Below, piece after piece: positions 52,616-63,076 of a stretch of 64,000 bases of DNA (position 1 is its first letter; every line of letters starts with the position of its first letter). A program made the position numbers and the translations under genes. The notes under the pieces are model-generated. The model did no database searches. It saw only the letters and a program-made list of their open reading frames with translations, and had not been told where the DNA came from. Source of the stretch: F23-D06 sp947167635 (lineage in GTDB: Bacteria > Bacteroidota > Bacteroidia > Bacteroidales > WCHB1-69); the NCBI GenBank assembly GCA_947167635.1, contig CAMVIT010000003.1, positions 1 to 64,000 of the forward strand. The letters run 5' to 3'.

Positions 52616-54664
52616 ATGGAAAATCCTAAACGATACACGGTTACTTCTGCCCTGCCCTACGCCAACGGCCCCGTCCACATCGGCCACCTCGCCGGCGTCT
52701 ATATCCCTGCCGACATTTACGCGCGCTACCTGCGCAACAACGGCAAGGAGGTGCTCTTCATCGGCGGCTCCGACGAGCACGGCGTGCCCATCACCATCAA
52801 GGCCCGCAAGGAGGGCGTGACCCCGCAAGATATCGTGGACCGCTACCATAACATCATCAAGCAATCGTTCGAGGACCTCGGCATCTCCTTCGACATCTAC
52901 TCCCGAACCTCAAACCCCACCCATCACGAAACCGCCGCCGCCTACTTCAAGAAGCTGTACGACGAGGGCAAGCTCATCGAGAAGACCTCCATGCAGTACT
53001 ACGACGAGGAGGCCAAACAGTTCCTCGCCGACCGCTACATCACCGGCACGTGCCCGCACTGCAAGAACGAGCACGCCTACGGCGACCAGTGCGAGGTGTG
53101 CGGCACCTCCCTGAACGCCACCGACCTCATTGATCCTAAATCGACACTCAGCGGCAACACCCCTGTGCTGAAGGAGACCAAGCACTGGTATTTGCCTCTG
53201 GACCAGTACGATCCGTGGCTCCGCGAGTGGATCCTCAAGGGACACAAGGACGACTGGCGCCCCACCGTCTATGGCCAGTGCAAGTCGTGGATTGACCAAG
53301 GACTGCAGCCCCGCGCCGTCACCCGCGACCTCAACTGGGGCGTGAAAGTCCCCCTGGAAGATGCCGACGGCAAGGTGCTCTATGTCTGGTTCGACGCTCC
53401 CATCGGCTACATCTCCGCCACCAAGGAGTGGGCCGAGGCGCACCACACCGACTGGCAACCCTGGTGGAAAGACCAGGAGACCCAGCTGGTGCACTTCATC
53501 GGCAAGGACAACATCGTGTTCCACTGCATCATATTCCCCTGTATGCTGAAGGCTGACGGCTCTTACATACTGCCCGCCAACGTGCCCGCCAACGAGTTCC
53601 TGAACCTTGAGGGCGACAAGATCTCCACCTCCCGCAACTGGGCCGTCTGGGCGCACGAATATCTCCACGACTTCCCCGGCAAACAGGACGTGCTGCGCTA
53701 CACGCTCACCGCCATCGCGCCGGAGACCAAGGATGCCGACTTCACGTGGGCCGACTTCCAGGCGCGCAACAACAACGAGCTGCTGGCCATCTTCGGCAAC
53801 TTCGTGAACCGCACCGTGGTGCTCACCCACAAATACTACGGAGGTATTGTGCCTGCCCCGGGCGAGTACTCCGACTACGAGAAGGAGATTGTGGCCAAGA
53901 TGGCCGAGTTCCCCAAGACCATCGGCGACTCCATCGAGCACTACCGTTTCCGCGAGGCGCTGCAGGAGTTTATGAACCTGGCGCGCATCGGCAACAAGTA
54001 CCTCACCGAGACCGAGCCGTGGAAGAAGCAGAAGGAGAACCCCGAAGCCGTGAAGACCATCCTGCACCTGTCGCTGCAGATCTGCGCCTCGCTCTCTGTG
54101 CTGTGCGAGCCGTTTTTGCCCTTCACTGCCAAGAAGTTGCAGCACATTTTGAACATTGACAACAAAAACTGGCAGGATGGTGGCCGTGCCGACCTGCTGC
54201 AGGTGGGCGCGCAGCTCAACCCTGCCGAATACCTGTTCGAGAAGATTGAGGACGCCGTCATCGCCCAGCAGATCCAGAAGTTGGAGGACACCAAGAAGGC
54301 CAACGAGATTGCCACCGCCGAGGCCGTGGCTGCCAAGGAGGACGTCACCTTCGAGGAGTTCCAGAAGATGGACTTGCGGGTAGTCACCGTGTTGGAGGCC
54401 GAGAAGGTGGCCAAGACCAAGAAGCTGTTGAAGTTGAAGGTGAACACGGGCGTGGACGTGCGCGAGATCGTGTCGGGCATTGCCGAGTATTACGAGCCGC
54501 AGGACCTTGTGGGCAAGCAGGTGCTGATGCTCATCAACCTGGCCCCGAAGAACATCAAGGGTGTGGAGTCGCACGGAATGGTATTGATGGCCGAGCACGC
54601 CGACGGCACCTTGAGCCTGATGCAGCCGCAGAAGGCGGTGAAAGAGGGGAGCACGGTGAAATAA
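52616..54664 (+). CDS. metG: Methionyl-tRNA synthetase
   Basis: Class I synthetase, 682 residues from the ATG at 52616, which follows the promoter; the longer frame from 52517 would begin in the gap terminator. The HIGH motif is at residues 21-24, zinc-binding Cys are in CPHCKNEHAYGDQCEVCG, the KMSKS loop is KISTS (K335), and the C-terminal tRNA-binding (EMAP II-like) domain spans about 575-682. It is complete and its terminator follows. Confidence 0.97.
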   Translation: MENPKRYTVTSALPYANGPVHIGHLAGVYIPADIYARYLRNNGKEVLFIGGSDEHGVPITIKARKEGVTPQDIVDRYHNIIKQSFEDLGISFDIYSRTSNPTHHETAAAYFKKLYDEGKLIEKTSMQYYDEEAKQFLADRYITGTCPHCKNEHAYGDQCEVCGTSLNATDLIDPKSTLSGNTPVLKETKHWYLPLDQYDPWLREWILKGHKDDWRPTVYGQCKSWIDQGLQPRAVTRDLNWGVKVPLEDADGKVLYVWFDAPIGYISATKEWAEAHHTDWQPWWKDQETQLVHFIGKDNIVFHCIIFPCMLKADGSYILPANVPANEFLNLEGDKISTSRNWAVWAHEYLHDFPGKQDVLRYTLTAIAPETKDADFTWADFQARNNNELLAIFGNFVNRTVVLTHKYYGGIVPAPGEYSDYEKEIVAKMAEFPKTIGDSIEHYRFREALQEFMNLARIGNKYLTETEPWKKQKENPEAVKTILHLSLQICASLSVLCEPFLPFTAKKLQHILNIDNKNWQDGGRADLLQVGAQLNPAEYLFEKIEDAVIAQQIQKLEDTKKANEIATAEAVAAKEDVTFEEFQKMDLRVVTVLEAEKVAKTKKLLKLKVNTGVDVREIVSGIAEYYEPQDLVGKQVLMLINLAPKNIKGVESHGMVLMAEHADGTLSLMQPQKAVKEGSTVK

Positions 54665-54696
54665 AATTAAATATTAAAAATTAAGAATTAAATTAT

Positions 54697-54731
54697 GGGG
54701 TGATGCGTGAAAGCGCGTCGCCCCCTGTTTT
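54697..54731 (+). terminator. Terminator after metG
   Basis: An 11-bp stem with two G-U pairs (54697-54707 with 54714-54724) and a 6-base loop, followed by TGTTTTTA. Confidence 0.8.
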
Positions 54732-54991
54732 TATTAGGCGGTTATATACATGATGGCACAAGGTTGGCATGGACAGTTCTCCAAACAACGTTTTTTCCAA
54801 CGCCTCCCTTTCGCGGCGAGCCAGTTCCATGCCTCTTGGATGCCGACTCCCGCGCCGGACTGCCAAAATATCAAGACACAGGAAAACAGATTGCCATTCA
54901 CATTTTTCTTATCTTTGCAATTTCTTTTTTGTAACCAATTTTTTTATGAAAAAATAATATACAATCACAACCCTGCTAAAAACATCATACA
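54732..54991. other. Intergenic stretch before the 54992 gene
   Basis: Holds a -7 element TATCTTTG at 54910-54917, about 74 bases before the ATG of the next gene. Nothing else is recognised; an ATG at 54946 opens a frame of only three codons. Confidence 0.5.
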
Positions 54992-55678
54992 ATGAGACAC
55001 TCTTTTTTAACCTTATTATTCACATTGTCGGCGGTTTTTTGCTATGCACAGGACATTATTGTCACCACAGATGCCCGAAGGATAGAAGCCAAAATTCTGG
55101 AAGTTTCCGAGTCGGAAGTGAAATACAAGGAGCTCGACAATCTGGAAGGTCCGATTTACATATTGTCCACGCAAAGCATCGTGTCCATTATTTATGCCAA
55201 CGGGAAGGTTACGCTATTTCAGGACTCCTCATCAGAAAAGGAGTATCAGCAGGAAACAACCCCGAGTCTTCTCACCCGTTTAGGTGAAACATACACCTAT
55301 ATAGGTCATGCGATGAAAGGCGATGTTTATGCCAATTTCTTGAATGACCACTGTCCAAGAGCCTATGAAATATACCATAGTGGATACATAATCTCCTATA
55401 CCGGAATATGTTTGCTGTCTGCCGCGATCGGAATGGAATTGGGTACACTTATTGGTTGTGCCATTGCGGGAGGCAACCTCAACTATTCCATCCCTTACAT
55501 GTATTGCGCCCTGGGGTTGTCTGTCGCCAGCATCCCCCTGTTGATTGTTGGATACAACAAAATGCATAAGAGTGTGGATGTCTTCAATCAAAAATGTGCC
55601 CTGGATGTCGATCATCGTCAAATCTACTGGAGCATTAACACAAATCGGCATGGTGTGGGATTGACACTGAACTTCTGA
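54992..55678 (+). CDS. Exported hypothetical membrane-associated protein, 228 aa
   Basis: Signal peptide 1-19, then a short beta domain with DIIVTTDARRIEAKILEVSE and YKELDNLEGPIYILST, a module common in Bacteroidales. Two further hydrophobic segments (about 130-155 and 168-188) suggest it stays in a membrane. Function unknown. Confidence 0.65.
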   Translation: MRHSFLTLLFTLSAVFCYAQDIIVTTDARRIEAKILEVSESEVKYKELDNLEGPIYILSTQSIVSIIYANGKVTLFQDSSSEKEYQQETTPSLLTRLGETYTYIGHAMKGDVYANFLNDHCPRAYEIYHSGYIISYTGICLLSAAIGMELGTLIGCAIAGGNLNYSIPYMYCALGLSVASIPLLIVGYNKMHKSVDVFNQKCALDVDHRQIYWSINTNRHGVGLTLNF

Positions 55679-55800
55679 AACAGTTGATCTGTTTTTCCCT
55701 TGCCTCTTCCTCCCCTCCGCAGCCACTTTTTTTCAGGCCCCGTTTTTTGAAAGATAAAAAAGACTATTTTTGCACTTTGAAAACACGGACGCCTCGACTT

Positions 55801-58800
55801 ATGTTAAAGTTTTTCATAAGGTTGTTTTGGGCATCATTCTTGTTTTTGATGTTGCCATGGACCATGCAGGGCCAAAGTTTCCCTTATGTCGTTTCCGTAC
55901 AGACTGTTCAGGGCCTTTGTTATGACGATTCCCACATCATTGTCACCCTGACAGACAATAGCGGACATGTGGTGCAAATAGACCCGGAGACCCACAATGC
56001 CGTGGACATGAACTCCTATCCGCTAAGCAATGTCCAATACTACTACCAAAACGTCACGGCCGGGACAACGCTGCAGTACAGTTATAGCAATGACATCATA
56101 GTGCCCGCCGGAACCTATCTCGTTGGGGTTGTGGCCAATATTCCAGGCGCAAACGGCGTGTGGACAAACGTCGATGTCCCGTATGGGAATGTCGCGGTGA
56201 CCACCCAATACAATCATCTTGAAGCCATGGTGTTAGATTTGGCCAATGCAAATGACCTTGGTCATGAAAGATGCGGTATGCACCCATCTCTATCGTGTGT
56301 TGCCTGTGGTCGTATTCAGTTGAAACTCGTCAATGGTCGTTTCCCCTATCACGTGGTCATTCTTGACGAACAAAATGATACGGTTAGGGATGTCACATAT
56401 TCTCAACGGGTACAATCAGGTTCTAACGCTTCTTATGCGGATTTCAGGGATTATTACACATTTGATAGCATGGCTGTTGGAAATTACACCATATTCATTT
56501 CCGATGCTTGTAACTATTCGGTGAGGTTGTCTGCAATCATTCCCGATGTTTCACCATGGGGTTACGAATTTTATTTCAATCCCAACAAGAAATGCGAGGA
56601 GAGCGACAACATACTTTTTTTTGCATTTTCAGTGCGAAACTCTGGAACTACTGGAAGTCTCAAAAACTATATGCATCCTTATTTGAGCAATACGATGCAA
56701 TATTGTTTCGTGCATTCGGGACAAGACACAACAGCATGGCGACAGATGCAATTTAATGATTCTTACGATGGAGGAGGATGGATATATATATATGACACAC
56801 TTGAATCCGGCCTTCGGGTTTGTGAAATTATGGACGACACCCTTCAATTCCTTATCAAGGACATGTGTTTGGACAGCGTCTTCGTGACCAAATGGCATAT
56901 TGTTTCTGGCTTTTTTTTAAAAGACTCCATGAGGATCGTACCTTATAATGGCATTGAAACTCCAGATACCTGCTCAATACACGTATCAAATGGCATATCC
57001 ACCCAATCTTATCTCTTTTATGGTAATATAAACAACTCCTCAGGTTGGAATGTTTCCTATAGCGACCGTGTCATAACTGTTGCTTCGCGATACTATGGCT
57101 GTCCCCTGTTTTTTAATGCTTGGTCCCTTCCCGATTCCACCCTCTTGGCCCATGGCGAGTCCAATGATTTCAATGGATTCGGCGTTCCGATAAGTATTGC
57201 AGCAGACACGACATTATCTGTACATATCGCCATCAGCGACGTACATGACTGTGTTTTAGCCGAATTTGACACCACGCTCACCTTCCAGACGTCACAAGCA
57301 GAAGATATCGACTATTGGTGGGAGTGCGGACATTATGATACTCCTAACAATTGGTTCGTTTGTTGCGAAAATCGCTATATGTGGCTGCAAGAACATTTAG
57401 TGGAGGCGGATTCTTTCCGTAGAAACATGACCCTGCATCTCATTGAAAGCCCGCTATATAATCGATTCAACTTCACGGCAGTACGGCAGGACGGTGTATG
57501 GACCGTGAACAATGACGATCCGAACAACACCTCCACTTCCGTGGAATTCTCTTACGAGGACGGTTGGCGAGCCACCATCCGAGATGCCGAATGTCTCTCC
57601 CCGGGTCGCTATGTGTTTGAAATACACAACGATTGTGGTGACACCATAATTTCATACCAATGGAATGGGTATTATACGGATTCTACATTTTTAGTCTCCA
57701 CGCCTCAATACAACGCTTATCAAGTGTGCGACCAATTCGTGATTCCAACAAACGATGTTTCTATTGTTCGGAACTACTACTATATCTATCCAGACATTGA
57801 CAACAACGTACCACAAATACAAACAAGTCAACCTCGTTATTACTTTACAGTAAGGGGCCATTCCAATAATGTTTTTTTTTATGTAGAATCATACGAACCG
57901 TATATAATCCTCTCTCAACCTGGAGTTTACAGCATAGACTTGACCACAAATGCAGGATCCGATTGCTCTCGATTATTTTATAGCGATACTGTCTCCTTTA
58001 CACAGACTTTCCTCAAATTTGATTTTGCAAATGCTTATATTTGTGATGTCTCAAGTTCAACGGGAATGGTCTTGGCACAAGCCATCAACGGCAACAAACC
58101 TTATACCTTCAATCTTTATGACCAATGGAACGCCACCGGCAATGTCATCGCCACCAGCGACACCGGGTTTTTCAACAACGTCCCCATGATGGCGGGGCAG
58201 CATCTGTCCGTATTGGTAACGGATTCCTGCAACAACAGTTTCTCGGTCAACCTTACAGCGTCCGCACTGACACAAGAGAACCTGATTATGTCAGTGGGAG
58301 ACTCCATACATTGCGAAGGGGATACCCTGCACTTGGAGGCAAAACAGTTCCCGTTCCCGACAAGCTACCAGTGGACGGGACCCAACGGATTCAGCGACAC
58401 ATCACGGGTTATTGATGTCCATATCCCCTACGGCAGCGAAAGTGGCTGGTATAGGGTGGACATCACGAACAGCTTGTGCGGGAACACCCTTTCCGACAGC
58501 ATTTACATTACGGTGACACCCGCCCCGAGAGTGACTATCTTGGGGGACACGATTGTTTGTCCTGACAGGCAGATCATATTGGATTTCATTCCACATGGTA
58601 CAGGAACCGTCAACTTCGACATTCTGCATTCCGACAACAATCTCCGTACACATTACTCTGTAGCCGCCGGAGACACGGTGCAACAAAGCCTGCAGATTCT
58701 TTCCAATATCGTTTTTTGGGCCGACAGCATCTTCGATGAAGCCTGCGCCTATCACTCTTTCATCGACAGCTTCCCTGTCTTGATGAGGGTGTTGGACTAT

Positions 58801-61602
58801 AATCCCACCCATGTTTACGACACGGTCTTGGAAAACAATCTGCCTTTTGGCATCTACGATACTGTTTTTCAAAATGCAGGTACTTACGAAATCACACTTT
58901 CCGACCAATTCGGCTGTGACAGTGCGGTATTTGTTCACCTTACCGTCCTCTATAATGTCACCGCAGTGGATGACTCCGTCGTGTGTTTCAGCGCGTTGCC
59001 ATTGACATGGAACAACACGGTGTTCCGTGCAGACATGATGGACACCCTTGCGGGTTCAAGTGTTCCCATCATAACACACCCCGGTGTGCTTACAGCCTCC
59101 AATGGGGTGGACAGCACCGTGACGATGATCCTGTACGTCAACCCGACCTATGCCGTCACCGATACTTCGACCATCTGCGCTGACGAACTCCCCTACATCT
59201 GGAACGGGGTCACCTTCACGGAGGCGGGCACCCATAGCACCACCCTCCAGAGTGTCAGCGACTGCGACTCCATAATCGCGATGACGCTGGTGGTCAAGCC
59301 GCTCTATGCCGTCACCGACACCGCAGTCATCTGCGCTGACGAGCTCCCCTACACCTGGAACGGGGTCGCCTTCACGGAGGCGGGCACCCAAAGCGCCACC
59401 CTCCCGACCGTCTATGGCTGCGACTCCGTGGTGGCCATGACGCTGCTTGTCAACCAGACCTACTCCGTCACGGACACCGCCGTCATCTGCGCTGACGAGC
59501 TCCCCTACACCTGGAATGGCGTCACCTTCACGGAGGCGGGCATCCAGAGCGTTACCCTCCAGAGTGTCAGCGGCTGCGACTCCGTGGTGGCGATGACGCT
59601 GCTTGTCAACCCGACCTACTCCGTCACTGACACCGCGACCGTCTGCGCTGACGAGCTCCCCTACACTTGGAACGGGGTCACCTTCACGGAGGCGGGCACC
59701 CAATATGTCACTCTTCCGACCATTGACGACTGCGACTCCGTGGTGGCCATGACACTGCTTGTCAACCCGACCTACTCTGTTACGGATACCGCTGTCATCT
59801 GCGCCAACGAACTCCCCCTCATTTGGAACGGCGTCACCTTCACGGGGGCGGGCACTCGGAGCGCCACCCTCCCGACCGTGGACGGCTGCGACTCCGTGGT
59901 GGCGATGACACTCGTCGTGCTGCCCATGCCCGAATTTTACGACACCCTGCATTTGGTCCAGAATCAAATGCCGTATCATTTTCTGCCTAACGACACGATA
60001 CTGACGTTGAGTTCGACATTCATACAGTTCCAATACAGCCATCCTGCCGAGGGCTGCGACTCCATCTTCCACCAGACGGTCTTCGTACACTTGAACACGA
60101 CACAGCAGGTGGACACTGTGGTCTGTGCCGCATCGTTGCCGACCTCCTGGCACGGACATCTCTTTACTGGGAACGCCTCCTTCACCGACACGCTGCAAAC
60201 AGTGTTCCAAAGCGACAGCGTCGTGATGTACTCACTCACCGTCACAAACATCTCCGCTGACATCGGCAACATTGTCCATGTTGTCTGTTTCGGCGACTCC
60301 ACGGGCTCCGCGTCCGCCACTGTTTCGGGCGGCAACGCGCCGTTGACCCTGCGGTGGACCAACGCGGCGAACACCCCAGTCTCTTCGACCGCCAGCCTTG
60401 GCGGCCAGCCGGCGGGATTCTATACCTTCACTGTCACCGACAACCTTGGTTGCTCCGCCTCCGACACGGTCACCCTCCGGAACCTGCATGCCACGATGGC
60501 ACCGGGTGCGGTCTCCGAAGACCAGGACCTCTGCGAAGGCAACACGCCGGATCCCTTCCTCGGAACCCCGGCCTCCGGAGGCGCAGACGGCCACTATCAA
60601 TGGCAAATAAACCTCAACGGCACAGAGTGGGTCGCCGCGCCCGGCACAAACAACGCCCAAAACTACACCTATCCCGATTCCGTCACGGGTTCATTCTCCC
60701 TGAGACGTGCCTGGATCAGCGCGGCATGCGGCATCGTGTTCAGCAATACCGTGACCATCAACGTGTGGATGAACCATCACGACACGGTTGAGGCCAACGT
60801 CTGCCAAGACGAACCATTCCAGGATTTCGGTTTTGACATCGGGGCCGACGAGACTGATGAGGTCGGATTGCAGACGTTCACACAGCGCCTGCCTTCCTCC
60901 CATTGCGACAGCACCCTTACCCTCCTACTGACTGTCAACCCCAAATACGAAGCCCTCATCGAAGAAAATGTTTGCGAAGGAGACGGTTATTTCTTGAACG
61001 GTTTTTCAGTGAACCATCAGGAAACCATGGGTGTGGACGAACTGACGCGCGAACTCACCTTGCAGAGCGCGTCCGGATGCGACAGCATTGTCAGACTCCA
61101 CTTGTCTGTCATCGACACCTCCCTGCACATTGAGAGTTCCACCGACGATTTTTGTGAAAGACTGTCTGCAGAACTGATGGCTGTCACGGAGATGACGGAT
61201 TACCTCTGGAACACTGGCGAGACATCGCAAGAGATTACCGTAACACAGCCCGGTCTCTACAGGGTGACCGCCTATCAGGGACAATGCAACAGGACGGCCT
61301 CCTACCATGTGGAGACCTGCCACACCGACCTGCACTTGCCCAATTCCATCACCCCCGTCCATAGCAGCGGCCTCAACGACTACTTCTCCATTCCCGAAAT
61401 GTTCCAGCAGTCCATCCGCCGTTTCGAAATCCGCATCTACGACCGTTGGGGCGAGCTTGTCTTCCATTCCACTGACAAGAATTTCAAGTGGAGAGGAGAG
61501 TGTAAGGGGCAAATCCAACACAACAGCATTTTCAACTACATCATCCTGTTTACAGACAAAATGGGGAATCACCAGGTGAAGGGCTCCCTCTTGGTACTAT
61601 AG
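55801..61602 (+). CDS. Giant T9SS type B surface protein with tandem repeats, 1933 aa
   Basis: Signal peptide 1-24. The long extracellular part is built of beta domains: an Ig-like module near residues 831-905 (HCEGDTLHLEAKQF to YQWTGPNGFS), five identical-length repeats at 1117-1376 (52 residues each), and a SprB-like module near 1495-1560 (CFGDSTGSASATVSGG). The end (about 1840-1933) is a type B T9SS sorting domain of the gliding-motility CHU_C type: LPNSITPVHSSGLNDYFSI to RIYDRWGELVFHS. I use the ATG at 55801; the upstream reading adds a basic, non-signal extension across the -7 element TATTTTTG (55765-55772). Probably an adhesin; type B tails are released or attached by a different route from type A. 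Confidence 0.85.
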   Translation: MLKFFIRLFWASFLFLMLPWTMQGQSFPYVVSVQTVQGLCYDDSHIIVTLTDNSGHVVQIDPETHNAVDMNSYPLSNVQYYYQNVTAGTTLQYSYSNDIIVPAGTYLVGVVANIPGANGVWTNVDVPYGNVAVTTQYNHLEAMVLDLANANDLGHERCGMHPSLSCVACGRIQLKLVNGRFPYHVVILDEQNDTVRDVTYSQRVQSGSNASYADFRDYYTFDSMAVGNYTIFISDACNYSVRLSAIIPDVSPWGYEFYFNPNKKCEESDNILFFAFSVRNSGTTGSLKNYMHPYLSNTMQYCFVHSGQDTTAWRQMQFNDSYDGGGWIYIYDTLESGLRVCEIMDDTLQFLIKDMCLDSVFVTKWHIVSGFFLKDSMRIVPYNGIETPDTCSIHVSNGISTQSYLFYGNINNSSGWNVSYSDRVITVASRYYGCPLFFNAWSLPDSTLLAHGESNDFNGFGVPISIAADTTLSVHIAISDVHDCVLAEFDTTLTFQTSQAEDIDYWWECGHYDTPNNWFVCCENRYMWLQEHLVEADSFRRNMTLHLIESPLYNRFNFTAVRQDGVWTVNNDDPNNTSTSVEFSYEDGWRATIRDAECLSPGRYVFEIHNDCGDTIISYQWNGYYTDSTFLVSTPQYNAYQVCDQFVIPTNDVSIVRNYYYIYPDIDNNVPQIQTSQPRYYFTVRGHSNNVFFYVESYEPYIILSQPGVYSIDLTTNAGSDCSRLFYSDTVSFTQTFLKFDFANAYICDVSSSTGMVLAQAINGNKPYTFNLYDQWNATGNVIATSDTGFFNNVPMMAGQHLSVLVTDSCNNSFSVNLTASALTQENLIMSVGDSIHCEGDTLHLEAKQFPFPTSYQWTGPNGFSDTSRVIDVHIPYGSESGWYRVDITNSLCGNTLSDSIYITVTPAPRVTILGDTIVCPDRQIILDFIPHGTGTVNFDILHSDNNLRTHYSVAAGDTVQQSLQILSNIVFWADSIFDEACAYHSFIDSFPVLMRVLDYNPTHVYDTVLENNLPFGIYDTVFQNAGTYEITLSDQFGCDSAVFVHLTVLYNVTAVDDSVVCFSALPLTWNNTVFRADMMDTLAGSSVPIITHPGVLTASNGVDSTVTMILYVNPTYAVTDTSTICADELPYIWNGVTFTEAGTHSTTLQSVSDCDSIIAMTLVVKPLYAVTDTAVICADELPYTWNGVAFTEAGTQSATLPTVYGCDSVVAMTLLVNQTYSVTDTAVICADELPYTWNGVTFTEAGIQSVTLQSVSGCDSVVAMTLLVNPTYSVTDTATVCADELPYTWNGVTFTEAGTQYVTLPTIDDCDSVVAMTLLVNPTYSVTDTAVICANELPLIWNGVTFTGAGTRSATLPTVDGCDSVVAMTLVVLPMPEFYDTLHLVQNQMPYHFLPNDTILTLSSTFIQFQYSHPAEGCDSIFHQTVFVHLNTTQQVDTVVCAASLPTSWHGHLFTGNASFTDTLQTVFQSDSVVMYSLTVTNISADIGNIVHVVCFGDSTGSASATVSGGNAPLTLRWTNAANTPVSSTASLGGQPAGFYTFTVTDNLGCSASDTVTLRNLHATMAPGAVSEDQDLCEGNTPDPFLGTPASGGADGHYQWQINLNGTEWVAAPGTNNAQNYTYPDSVTGSFSLRRAWISAACGIVFSNTVTINVWMNHHDTVEANVCQDEPFQDFGFDIGADETDEVGLQTFTQRLPSSHCDSTLTLLLTVNPKYEALIEENVCEGDGYFLNGFSVNHQETMGVDELTRELTLQSASGCDSIVRLHLSVIDTSLHIESSTDDFCERLSAELMAVTEMTDYLWNTGETSQEITVTQPGLYRVTAYQGQCNRTASYHVETCHTDLHLPNSITPVHSSGLNDYFSIPEMFQQSIRRFEIRIYDRWGELVFHSTDKNFKWRGECKGQIQHNSIFNYIILFTDKMGNHQVKGSLLVL
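59149..59928 (+). repeat. Five 156-bp tandem repeats within the giant surface protein
   Basis: Starts at 59149, 59305, 59461, 59617 and 59773, each exactly 156 bases (52 residues). Each unit reads Y.VTDT..ICADELPY.WNG, V.FTEAG, then CDS..AMTL.V. Degenerate relatives lie just before (about 58957) and after (about 60085), so the array has grown from one module. Confidence 0.93.
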
Positions 61603-61637
61603 GCGGAGACGTTGCGTATGACGGCTTTAGGATAAAA

Positions 61638-61672
61638 AAAAGCAAAACAAGGAAGACCCTGTTTTGCTTTTT
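61638..61672. terminator. Bidirectional terminator
   Basis: AAAAGCAAAACA and TGTTTTGCTTTT form a perfect 12-bp stem with a 10-base loop, with T or A runs on both sides. It separates the converging giant surface protein and GlsB-like genes. Confidence 0.85.
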
Positions 61673-61699
61673 ATGTTCTCATTCCTGTATAAAGGCCTG

Positions 61700-61948
61700 T
61701 TATTTCTTTTTCAACAGAGAAATAACCAACAGGAGCAGGCATGCGCCGATGACGCCGACGATGATTTGCCAAACAATGCCACCGCCGGTGTTGACATGCA
61801 ACAGGTTCATGACAAAGCTGCCGATGAAGCTGCCGATAACGCCAATGATGATGTTCCACAGCAGTCCGAAGCCGCCGCCACGCATGATGTTGCCGGCCAA
61901 CCAGCCTATCACTGCGCCTAATACTAAGGAAATAATAATACCAACCAT
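61700..61948 (-). CDS. GlsB/YeaQ/YmgE-family membrane protein
   Basis: 82 residues, three hydrophobic Gly-rich helices: LGAVIGWLAGNIMRGGGFG, then NIIIGVIGSFIGSFVMNLL, then IIVGVIGACLLLLVIS. This is the transglycosylase-associated (GlsB/YeaQ) family, linked to general stress; biochemical role unknown. It stands alone. Confidence 0.87.
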   Translation of the reverse strand: MVGIIISLVLGAVIGWLAGNIMRGGGFGLLWNIIIGVIGSFIGSFVMNLLHVNTGGGIVWQIIVGVIGACLLLLVISLLKKK

Positions 61949-62035
61949 AATTTTAATGTTTTGGATTAATGATGAATTGAACGCGCAAACTTACTAAATT
62001 TTTGCCCACGATGCACTGTTTTGGCGATTTTTTTT

Positions 62036-62806
62036 CTAACACTGACAATCCAACACGGGAAATCGCTTTCTCAAAGGGGTGAGAAGATGAAGGGGCAATG
62101 TGCCCACAAGGATCTGCTCGCAATCGGGGCGGGCGGCGGCCAGCATGTTTCCTTCGGGATCGAATAGGGCAGTGCCGCCACGATGTTCGTGCCCGTTGCC
62201 ATCACGACCGATGCGGTTGACCACGGCCACATACGCCTGGTTTTCGATGGCGCGGGCGGCGGCCAACTTCAACAACGCTTCCTCGCGCGGTGCCGGGAAA
62301 TTGGCGGCATACAACAAGAGATCATAATCAGGTCTCCCCTCAGTACGGCGGTTGCGACTCCATTCCGGAAAACGCACGTCGAAGCAGATCAAAGGCAGAA
62401 AACGGTATCCAAAAGCCTCCACGACAGTGCGCTGCTCACCTGGCGTACACTGCTCGCGCTCCTCGCCAAAGAAGAGATGACGCTTGTCGTAAGTGCCACG
62501 CACACCTTCGGGCGAGATCCAGAAGAGGCGGTTGAAAAGGCGCGAACCCTCCAGCACGGGCAGGGTGGCCACCAGATGACATTTGTACTGCAGGGCGATC
62601 TTCTGGAGGAAAGCGCGCGACTTGCCGCCATCAGACAGGGCGTATTGCCGCATGTCTGGACCGAAACCGCAGGAAAACATCTCGGGAAAGACCAACAAAT
62701 CCACCTGACGGGACAGTTGCTGTTGCAACAGCGCCTCATAGTGAAGGAGATTCTCCTCCACCGCACCAGGTCTAATGTCCGACTGCACCAATCCTAAAGT
62801 CACCAT
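62036..62806 (-). CDS. Omega-amidase-like carbon-nitrogen hydrolase (nitrilase superfamily)
   Basis: Complete Glu-Lys-Cys triad: E42 in FPEMFSCGF, K108 in YDKRHLF, and C141 in LICFDVRFPEW. The pattern fits the YafV/NIT2 omega-amidase branch, which hydrolyses 2-oxoglutaramate-type amides. I start at the ATG at 62806 (256 residues); two codons upstream is only a TTG. Substrate is inferred from family likeness. Confidence 0.87.
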   Translation of the reverse strand: MVTLGLVQSDIRPGAVEENLLHYEALLQQQLSRQVDLLVFPEMFSCGFGPDMRQYALSDGGKSRAFLQKIALQYKCHLVATLPVLEGSRLFNRLFWISPEGVRGTYDKRHLFFGEEREQCTPGEQRTVVEAFGYRFLPLICFDVRFPEWSRNRRTEGRPDYDLLLYAANFPAPREEALLKLAAARAIENQAYVAVVNRIGRDGNGHEHRGGTALFDPEGNMLAAARPDCEQILVGTLPLHLLTPLRKRFPVLDCQC

Positions 62807-62852
62807 ATTCAAAGACTGATTTACAAATCACCATTCATTGATCATCAAATAC

Positions 62853-62880
62853 AAAAAAAAACCCCGATTTCGTCGGGGCT
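62853..62880 (-). terminator. Terminator of tRNA-Phe
   Basis: On the minus strand CCCCGA (62874-62879) pairs with TCGGGG (62863-62868) around CGAAA, followed by about eight T. Confidence 0.9.
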
Positions 62881-62883
62881 TTG

Positions 62884-62956
<73 letters not shown>

Positions 62957-63076
62957 ATCTCAGTTTTGAGGCTGCAAAAATACACTTTTTTTTTAAATTC
63001 AACTATCTCGTATTAATTTTTTTAAATCATTGATTATTAATAGGATTTATTCAAAAAAGTGTTTGTTGCATCTTTT

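Noticed and set aside
52910..54598. Long open frame antisense to metG (562 codons)
   Set aside because: Opposite strand of a fully recognisable gene; composition reflects the mirror of GC-rich codons, with no start context or domain.
59149..59928. CRISPR-like periodicity
   Set aside because: The 156-bp repeats are contiguous, in frame and coding, with no spacers.
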